49,368 nucleotides of DNA from Phreatobacter sp. (GTDB taxonomy: Bacteria; Pseudomonadota; Alphaproteobacteria; Rhizobiales; Phreatobacteraceae). The notes below the pieces were generated by a model. The model did no database searches. It was given only the letters and a program-made list of their open reading frames with translations, and was not told where the DNA came from. Position numbers and translations under genes: made by a program. Position 1 is the stretch's first letter. Each line of letters opens with the position of its first letter. This document shows positions 43,427 to 49,368 of the stretch, one piece after another. The DNA lies in the NCBI RefSeq assembly GCF_030691135.1, contig NZ_JAUYFA010000032.1, positions 1-49,368 on the forward strand, read 5' to 3'.

Positions 43427-44143
43427 TCAGCCCTCGTAGCGCACCGTGACGACGGTGACGTCGTCGCGGGCTCCCGCAACAGCCGCGAGTGCCACGAGCC
43501 GCGCCGCGAGCCCATCGAGATTGCCGTCGAGCATGGACCCGATCGCCACGTCGTCGACCACCTTCGTCAGTCCGTCCGTACACAGGAGCAGGGTGTCTGA
43601 GGCCTCCAGCGGAACGACGACACGATCGATCTCGACGGTTTCGCTCGCCCCGACCGCGCGGGTCAACATGGCGCCACGGGAGCCCACAACGTCCGGAGTG
43701 CCCTCGAGATTTGCCACGTTGTGGTCGCGACTGAGCATGAACAACTCCCCCTGCCGGCTCAGATAAATGCGCGAATCGCCGACCCAGAGGCAGACCGCAT
43801 AGCCGTCCGCCACGTAGATCGCCGCAACGGTGGAGCCGACGATGACCGGCACGGGGCGGCCCTGCCCCTCGCGCCAGAGAGCCGTGGCGACCGATCTGAG
43901 GCCATCCTCGACAAGGCTCGTGCCGTCCCGAAGCGATTTCGCCTCCTGAATCACCATCTGCAGCATCTCGATGATCGAGCGGCTGGCCAGGCCGCCGTCG
44001 GAATGTCCGCCCATGCCGTCAGCGACGGCGAAGAGGCCCGCCTCGGGCATGGACAGAAAAGCATCTTCGTTGGTCGCGTGCTGGGAACCGCAGCGCGACT
44101 GGCCGGAAGCGAGCAGGTTGGGCTTTGGGGAGGCCAATGTCAT
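43427..44143 (-). CDS. pppA: PP2C-type Ser/Thr phosphatase PppA
   Basis: 238 residues from the ATG at 44143 (MTLASPKPNLLASG), 2 bp after the tagF stop. It has all PP2C metal-site motifs: TNEDAF, VADGMGGHSDGG, VGDSRIYL, LLCTDGLTKVV and GARDDVTVVTV. In T6SSs that use threonine phosphorylation, PppA reverses the kinase and damps firing. The neighbouring kinase is the expected antagonist. Confidence 0.93.
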   Translation of the reverse strand: MTLASPKPNLLASGQSRCGSQHATNEDAFLSMPEAGLFAVADGMGGHSDGGLASRSIIEMLQMVIQEAKSLRDGTSLVEDGLRSVATALWREGQGRPVPVIVGSTVAAIYVADGYAVCLWVGDSRIYLSRQGELFMLSRDHNVANLEGTPDVVGSRGAMLTRAVGASETVEIDRVVVPLEASDTLLLCTDGLTKVVDDVAIGSMLDGNLDGLAARLVALAAVAGARDDVTVVTVRYEG

Positions 44144-44145
44144 GG

Positions 44146-44871
44146 TCAGCGCAACTTCTTGGACCAACCGCGGTCGGCCCAGCGGCCGTCAAGAAAGCCG
44201 ACGAAAACATCCGGCGGCGGCAGACCGCGGGAAATAATCGTGGTGGGCGGCATGTCGGCCCATCCGTCTTGCCACCAGCAACACATCCCGTCGACGGCGA
44301 GCAACGGATCGCCGCCCGCTCGCTTGAACCTCTCGGCAAGGCCGACGCCGGTCCGTCCGAAACCGACCGAGACGTCGGGAATGGCGCCGTGACGCAAAAC
44401 CTCGTCGGTTCCCGGGTTCGCGAGCGCGGCCATGGCCGGCTCGAGCGCCCTCACCTTCCGCTGAAGCTCGTCGGCATCGATCCGCCCCTCGATCGCCTCG
44501 AAGATCGCCGCCTCCATACCGGCGAAGCCCTCATCGGCGCTGCCCGGAAGGTCGCGCGGCCGCAGACCCTGGGCGAGCCCATGGAAGGTCGTCACCGGAT
44601 AGGTTCGACGGACCTTGTCGACGGAACTGGCCACGACACCGGCCACCGCGACGTTGGACACGACGTTGCGATCGAGGACGAAGCGCCAGGGGGGACTGCT
44701 CAGATAGGTGGGAAGCCAATAGTCCCCGAGGGCATGTCGGGCCATGGCCAAGCTGCGATCGAGCCATTGGGTCCAGGCATTGACCATGCCAATGGGAATC
44801 CCGCGATTGATGAAATCACCGTGGGCAGGCAGTTTGCCATAGACGCCGATGAGGGAACCGGTGTCGCTCAT
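44146..44871 (-). CDS. tagF: T6SS-associated regulator TagF
   Basis: 241 residues from the ATG at 44871, which overlaps the tssM stop (ATGA). TagF features are IGVYGKLPAHGDFINRG near the start, WTQWLDRSLAMARHALGDYWLPTYLSSPPWRFVL, and a C-terminal WWQDGWADMP with SRGLPPPDVFVGFLDGRW. TagF represses T6SS firing post-translationally, in part through Fha, and in some species is fused to PppA. Here the two are separate but adjacent. Confidence 0.93.
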   Translation of the reverse strand: MSDTGSLIGVYGKLPAHGDFINRGIPIGMVNAWTQWLDRSLAMARHALGDYWLPTYLSSPPWRFVLDRNVVSNVAVAGVVASSVDKVRRTYPVTTFHGLAQGLRPRDLPGSADEGFAGMEAAIFEAIEGRIDADELQRKVRALEPAMAALANPGTDEVLRHGAIPDVSVGFGRTGVGLAERFKRAGGDPLLAVDGMCCWWQDGWADMPPTTIISRGLPPPDVFVGFLDGRWADRGWSKKLR

Positions 44872-47800
44872 AGGCGGTCGGGGCATCGGAACGCGCGAAG
44901 CACGTCCGGATTGAAGGGGTTGGAAACGCTCGCGGCGCGCAACTCGTAGACCACTCTCGGGCCGTCAGCCGCCCCGACCTGAAAGCGGAAACGCTCGGCA
45001 CTGCCGCCGGATGTCAGGCCCTGCCGATCGGCGAGGCGGAACAATGCCCAGGGGCCAGTCTGCTCCACGCGCTGTTCGGAGGCGTTCACCAGAGTCAGGA
45101 TAACCGCGATGGAACTCGACTCCGACCGGGTCGGCCATTCGATCTCAGAGGCGCGAGGCGGCTCGTGGCGATAGACAATATCGCGACCATCGATCGACAG
45201 AGTCGCCCTCAGAACCTGCGGGTGGAGAAATGCGGGCCGGACCGAGAACTTGACGCTCGGAGCCGCCCCGGCCGTGGCGAAGAAGGACTGGCGGATCACG
45301 CGCGCACGATGGAACTGGGCGAGGGCCTCCGGCCGAAGCGGCAGCGCAACACCGTCGATGCGGGCAGGTGCAAAGCCGTTGCGCTGGTCGACCACGAGGG
45401 GTTCCAGATACTTCTTGAAGAATTCGTCGAGAATGCCGCCGTTGCGAAAGAAGTCCGAGAAATCGCGAAGGGTAATATCCTCCCGCGCGCCGGCAAAGAT
45501 GGGATAGCGATTGGAAATCGATCCCTCGCAGACCGGGAGGATTTCACGCTTCCAGGCCTCGTTGACGTGTTCGTAGGCGAGGCTCAACAGCGCAGTCCAG
45601 CCGGAATTTGTAATGTCGCGCAGAATGGATCGCAGAGGCTCCGGCCTGAGCGCCGAATCCGCGCGCAGGTTGGCGAAGACATCGGAGCCAGCGTCGCGGA
45701 CCCGCCGCTGGAAATACTGGTAGGCGGCAAGCGACGGCTCAGGAGCGTTGGCGATGCTTCCGACCGTCCCGTAGAGCGACGACAACAGATCGCGGACCCG
45801 TCCGATCGGTGCAGTCCCGGCAGCGCTGGGTGTGATCAGCGATGTGAGCGGGAGCAACCCGTCGGAGATGCGCTTGCCTGGCCACGGCGCATCGCCGAGC
45901 GCGGTCGCCAGCGCGGCACCGCTGGCAGATCGGACGAGCGATGCCGCAACCCCTCCGGCGATCGGAATGGCGCCCGCCACCTGCTGGGCGGCGCCGCTCG
46001 CCTGTTCCCCTGGCGGCGGAAGATCGGCATTATCCTTGACGAGTTGCAGGACCGCTTCGAGCGGGGAACGCGGCCCCGCGAGCCCCTGCAGGACTTGCAT
46101 GCCGCGTGGCAGATCCTGGAACGGGATCGACGTGACCGATGCCAGCGCCGTGTTCCAGTTGCGGACATAGTCTTCGACATAGCGATCGAGAACCTCGATC
46201 GCGACCCGCTGGAACTGGGTATCGTCGACCGTATCGGAGGCGAGAACCCAGTCCGTTCCCTGCTCTTCTCGGACGAGTTGCGGCAAGCGTGTCAGGACGA
46301 ACTGATAGAAGCCGTCCTTGGTATAGATGCCGGGAATGCCGAGGCGTTGAATCTGCGCGCTCCGTGCCGCAGAAAGCGTGAGGCTGGTCGAACCGACGAC
46401 ACTCGCGAAGTCGATGGGTCTCAACCTCTGGTTCTGGGCAGCTTCGCGCAGCAGCCGGGCATAGATCTGGTCGGTCCGCGGCTCGCGCGTCAGGCGCTGA
46501 CGACCGGCGCGGACCAGGCCGGTGTCTATCGGCAGCGGCTTGGGGAAGAGGTCGAGCATCCGATCGACATGACCGGACATCGCGGTGCGTGACTGGGCAT
46601 CCACCGGGAAGGCGAGTGGCAGCTCGGCCCGTGCTGCGGTCGCAACGACCGACCTGTCATAGCGCGCCGGATCACCGAGCATGAGATAGGTCCGCAACTG
46701 GTCACGGACCTGAAGCGACTCGCCCGCCACCGCTGAAGATTGCAGGCGTTCGGCCATGCGGCGCTCGAAGGCGGGCATCAGACGGCCGATGACGAGCTGA
46801 TCGTAGATTTCTGCGGCTCGCGGTCCGAGGCGTGCGGCCGACGATAATCCTGCTCCCTCCAGCCAGGCGAACAGGCTGTTCTCGCCGCTGACCTGCTTGA
46901 GTTCGCGCGCGGCATTAAGCGTCGGCAGCACGTTGGTGAAGGTCAGCGGCGTCGCCTGCTGTGCCATCGCGCTGGACAACGCCTGCGCAGCAGTGGCGAC
47001 CTCTGAGATCCGTGCCTCGCTCCGCGCGAAGGCACCGTACCAATAAAGCCCGGTGACGACGGCGATCGTCGCGGCGATCCCGTAGCCTGCGGCCTGTACC
47101 GCCATCAACCGGCGTTCGAGATTGCGGTCGGTGCCGACGAGACCCTGTTCCTCAAAGATGACATCGGTCAGCAGCCGGTTGATGAAGAAGGCCTTGCCCT
47201 GTCCGGAGAACGGCGTTTTCACCCCGCCACCGAGCAGCCCGAAGGACTTCCCCAATTCGCTGACGAGTTTGTCGATAGGGGTACCCTGCTGGGTGCCGCT
47301 GGTCAGGTAGACGCCGCGCAACAGCGCCGTGGCATCGAACCGCGTCGGGCGGAACACTTCGTAGACGAAACTCCCGATGGCGGCGCGTGCGGCTGCAAAC
47401 TCCTTGGGGAACATGAACATGGCAGCCCGGCGCCGCAGGTTGCGTTCTTCGTGCATCCGCCCTGGAAGGCCGCGTTCGAGGCGCAGCCAGAGCTCCTTGA
47501 AATTGGCATCGAAGTTCTCGGTGATCCGGGTCGCTGCGCCGTCGACCGGAAACGTCATGCCCCAGACCTGCTTGCGCTCCTCGTCGTCGCTGGCATCGAA
47601 ATACTCGTTGAAGCCGGAGATCAGATCGGCCTTGGTCAGCAGTACATAGATCGGGATGGCCATCCCGAATTTGCGCAACAGCTCCTGGATTCGTTTGCGC
47701 AGCGCCTCCACATGGCGCTTGCGGTCGCGCTCGTTGAACGTCAGCACATCGGCGAGGCTGATCGCCAGGATGACACCGTTGACGGGCTGCCGAGGCCGAT

Positions 47801-48467
47801 AGGTCTTCAAAAGGTCGAGAAACCCGACCCATGCCGCACGGTCGAGTTCACTGTTGGTGTCCTGGGTGGTGTAGCGGCCGGCCGTGTCGATGATGACCGC
47901 CTGATTGGTGAACCACCAGTCGCAGTTCCGGGTGCCACCGATCCCCTGGATCGCTTCCGCTCCCATCCGGTCGGCGAGCGGAAAATCGAGCCCCGAATGA
48001 CGCAGGATGGTCGTCTTGCCGGCCCCCGGCGGGCCGATGATGATGTACCAGGGCAAGTCGGAAATGTACCCGGCGCCGGACTTGCCTTGGAAGACCCGCT
48101 CGCGCAGCGCCTCCATGGCGTCCTGGAAGCGATCGCGGATGACCTCTACCTCTTCGCCGCTGCGATTGTCGGCGATAGCCGACATCTGCTCGGTCTCCAG
48201 CAGCGAGGCGATCATCTTGCGGTTGGCCCGCCGCGCCATCCAGAAGCGCAGCAGTGCCACCGCGGCGATCAGCCCGAGCAGCATGAAGATGGTGCCGGCC
48301 CTAGCCGGCGGGCGCTCCAGCGGAAACCAGTCCGGGTAGCCGAACAGACCCATTCCGACGAGGGGACCGAGAAACCAGATGGCGAGGGCGAGGCAGATCA
48401 GGCCAGCGAGCGTGACCAGCGACCGCAGGGTGAACAGCGAGAACAGGAAGGAGCGGACCAGTCCCAC
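44868..48467 (-). CDS. tssM: T6SS membrane-complex protein TssM (IcmF)
   Basis: 1199 residues from a GTG at 48467, 4 bp after tssL. There are two N-terminal membrane segments (about 20-40 and 58-76), a cytoplasmic GTPase-like domain with Walker A GPPGAGKT at 145-152 and DTAGRY as switch region, a third membrane segment near residue 480 (VQAAGYGIAATIAVVTGLYWYGAF), then a large periplasmic IcmF-related region. The C-terminal domain ends VLRAFRCPDRL. It spans the envelope with TssL and TssJ. The intact Walker A suggests nucleotide binding. Confidence 0.96.
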   Translation of the reverse strand: MGLVRSFLFSLFTLRSLVTLAGLICLALAIWFLGPLVGMGLFGYPDWFPLERPPARAGTIFMLLGLIAAVALLRFWMARRANRKMIASLLETEQMSAIADNRSGEEVEVIRDRFQDAMEALRERVFQGKSGAGYISDLPWYIIIGPPGAGKTTILRHSGLDFPLADRMGAEAIQGIGGTRNCDWWFTNQAVIIDTAGRYTTQDTNSELDRAAWVGFLDLLKTYRPRQPVNGVILAISLADVLTFNERDRKRHVEALRKRIQELLRKFGMAIPIYVLLTKADLISGFNEYFDASDDEERKQVWGMTFPVDGAATRITENFDANFKELWLRLERGLPGRMHEERNLRRRAAMFMFPKEFAAARAAIGSFVYEVFRPTRFDATALLRGVYLTSGTQQGTPIDKLVSELGKSFGLLGGGVKTPFSGQGKAFFINRLLTDVIFEEQGLVGTDRNLERRLMAVQAAGYGIAATIAVVTGLYWYGAFARSEARISEVATAAQALSSAMAQQATPLTFTNVLPTLNAARELKQVSGENSLFAWLEGAGLSSAARLGPRAAEIYDQLVIGRLMPAFERRMAERLQSSAVAGESLQVRDQLRTYLMLGDPARYDRSVVATAARAELPLAFPVDAQSRTAMSGHVDRMLDLFPKPLPIDTGLVRAGRQRLTREPRTDQIYARLLREAAQNQRLRPIDFASVVGSTSLTLSAARSAQIQRLGIPGIYTKDGFYQFVLTRLPQLVREEQGTDWVLASDTVDDTQFQRVAIEVLDRYVEDYVRNWNTALASVTSIPFQDLPRGMQVLQGLAGPRSPLEAVLQLVKDNADLPPPGEQASGAAQQVAGAIPIAGGVAASLVRSASGAALATALGDAPWPGKRISDGLLPLTSLITPSAAGTAPIGRVRDLLSSLYGTVGSIANAPEPSLAAYQYFQRRVRDAGSDVFANLRADSALRPEPLRSILRDITNSGWTALLSLAYEHVNEAWKREILPVCEGSISNRYPIFAGAREDITLRDFSDFFRNGGILDEFFKKYLEPLVVDQRNGFAPARIDGVALPLRPEALAQFHRARVIRQSFFATAGAAPSVKFSVRPAFLHPQVLRATLSIDGRDIVYRHEPPRASEIEWPTRSESSSIAVILTLVNASEQRVEQTGPWALFRLADRQGLTSGGSAERFRFQVGAADGPRVVYELRAASVSNPFNPDVLRAFRCPDRL

Positions 48468-48471
48468 GGCT

Positions 48472-49368
48472 TCACCCCTCCCCGCGCAGGATGGCGTCGA
48501 GCCGCTGCTCAACCGGCGCGATGGCGGTCCCAAGCCGCCATTGCAGGGCCCCGTATGCCCCGATCATCAGGATAGCGGCGCCCGCGAACACCACCCACAA
48601 CGGCATGTAGGATTTCAACTGCTTGCGTCCGGAGACCCCCATCCAGTTGGCGGAGAGCTCCTTGGCCGGCACAGAGCCATATTGCCGGAGGAGGCGGCCT
48701 AGTTCCTCGCGCAGTTCGTCGAGCCTTTCGCGACCGCCGTCGATCACGCGGAACTTTCCCTCGAAACCCAGCAGCAGACACAGGTCGATCAGTTTCAGCA
48801 GCGCGATGTATTTTGACGGCTCGCCCTTCACCCGTTCCAGGATCTCGAAGACCTTCTCGCCGCCCCAGGTCTCGTTGTGAAACTGGTTCAGCAGACTGTT
48901 GGCGCTCCAGTTGCTCCGGCTCCCCCACGGCGTCGACATGACGAGCTCGTCGAGCATGGAACACAGAACATAGCGCGCGGCGCTGATGTCGCCGGCCCGA
49001 GCGCCGAAGCGTACGGCACGCTCCTCGAACCGACGCGCTTGATCAACAATCTCGCGACGCAGGGCCGCAACATCGGCATTTTCGACGGATTCGCGCAGTT
49101 TCGCGGCGAGCAGCAGAAGCGGGCCGGCCGCCGCAGCGAGCGTGTCCTCCTGTCCATCGGGCTCATCGAGCCCGGGTTGCAGGGCAAGGCCAGTGCCCTG
49201 GCTGGCGGGCGCACGTGCATTGCTCAATGCCGCGTCGATGTCGCCCTGCCCCTCGGCCGCCGTCTGCCCTCGCACGGGATCGACGATGTGCGGACCGCCG
49301 CCGGGCGGACGGCGCTGCCCTCCGCGCGAGGGGCCGATCGGCCTGTGACCGACGACCGTCGGATCATC
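48472..49368 (-). CDS. tssL: T6SS membrane-complex protein TssL (DotU), 5' end beyond window
   Basis: 298 codons in the window, open to the right edge. The frame continues upstream of the GTG at 49275 as DDPTVVGHRPIGPSRGGQRR, which looks like the usual disordered N-terminal tail, so the true start is outside. The DotU fold is visible in ARYVLCSMLDELVMSTPWG, WSANSLLNQFHNETWGGEKVFEIL and LCLLLGFEGKFRV. One membrane segment lies near the C-terminus (YMPLWVVFAGAAILMIGAYGALQW). A short periplasmic tail follows with no OmpA/peptidoglycan-binding domain. Confidence 0.93.
   Translation of the reverse strand, partial: DDPTVVGHRPIGPSRGGQRRPPGGGPHIVDPVRGQTAAEGQGDIDAALSNARAPASQGTGLALQPGLDEPDGQEDTLAAAAGPLLLLAAKLRESVENADVAALRREIVDQARRFEERAVRFGARAGDISAARYVLCSMLDELVMSTPWGSRSNWSANSLLNQFHNETWGGEKVFEILERVKGEPSKYIALLKLIDLCLLLGFEGKFRVIDGGRERLDELREELGRLLRQYGSVPAKELSANWMGVSGRKQLKSYMPLWVVFAGAAILMIGAYGALQWRLGTAIAPVEQRLDAILRGEG

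Noticed and set aside
1-49368. CRISPR arrays, insertion sequences, integrase genes or prophage ends
   Set aside because: I saw no regularly spaced repeats, transposase motifs or att-like duplications. The tRNA genes at 19149 and 19690 could serve as integration sites, but I found no repeated tRNA 3' end or integrase nearby.

Overview
The window is high-GC DNA from an alphaproteobacterium, most likely a member of Hyphomicrobiales (Rhizobiales). This is inferred from gene content and order: nagZ / SPOR protein / argS / dgt / erpA, then valS, popZ, tolC and a pcm-like gene, plus an ExoR-like periplasmic regulator. I cannot name the genus from the sequence alone.

The left part (1 to about 19.8 kb) is core chromosome. 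On the minus strand lie nagZ (cut by the left edge), a SPOR-domain membrane protein, argS and dgt. Next come erpA, an FMN-binding PPOX-family protein, xthA and a cytochrome P450. An exoR-like Sel1-repeat gene overlaps ilvD. Then follow valS, an MFS transporter, popZ, a tolC-type outer-membrane channel gene and a protein-isoaspartate methyltransferase gene. Two tRNA genes (Cys-GCA and Asn-GTT, the latter followed by an intrinsic terminator) flank a small membrane protein gene and close the core segment.

From 19.8 to 24.0 kb there is a signalling module: an RsbW-like ATPase, a STAS anti-sigma-factor antagonist and a large polytopic membrane protein on the minus strand, with a short coiled-coil protein and a MinD/ParA-like ATPase on the plus strand. 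No SpoIIE/RsbU phosphatase is present in the window.

From 24.0 kb to the right edge is a type VI secretion (T6SS) locus. A minus-strand operon encodes Hcp, ClpV/TssH, a GAF sigma-54 activator and a Ser/Thr kinase. A divergent plus-strand operon encodes spike and cargo functions: a DUF2169-pentapeptide fusion, a second pentapeptide protein, a DUF4150 PAAR-like protein, a short VgrG, an unrecognised 388-residue protein, a DUF3540 protein, a TPR/glycosyltransferase-like protein, a small unknown protein and a TssB-TssC-like single-chain protein. A second minus-strand operon entering from the right carries tssL (cut by the edge), tssM, tagF, a PP2C phosphatase gene and a second Ser/Thr kinase gene. 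TssA, B, C, E, F, G, J and K are not in the window and are presumably to the right.

The most striking signal is the 316-bp gap between hcp and the DUF2169 gene. It holds two divergent sigma-54 (-24/-12) promoters with a perfect 7-6-7 palindrome almost exactly midway, and the sigma-54 activator gene is itself in one of the two operons. This suggests a single enhancer switching both tube/recycling and spike/cargo genes. The other main oddities are the fused TssB-TssC-like protein, a VgrG that ends just after its OB-fold with a same-frame neighbour downstream, and the partner-switch/ParA module beside the T6SS.
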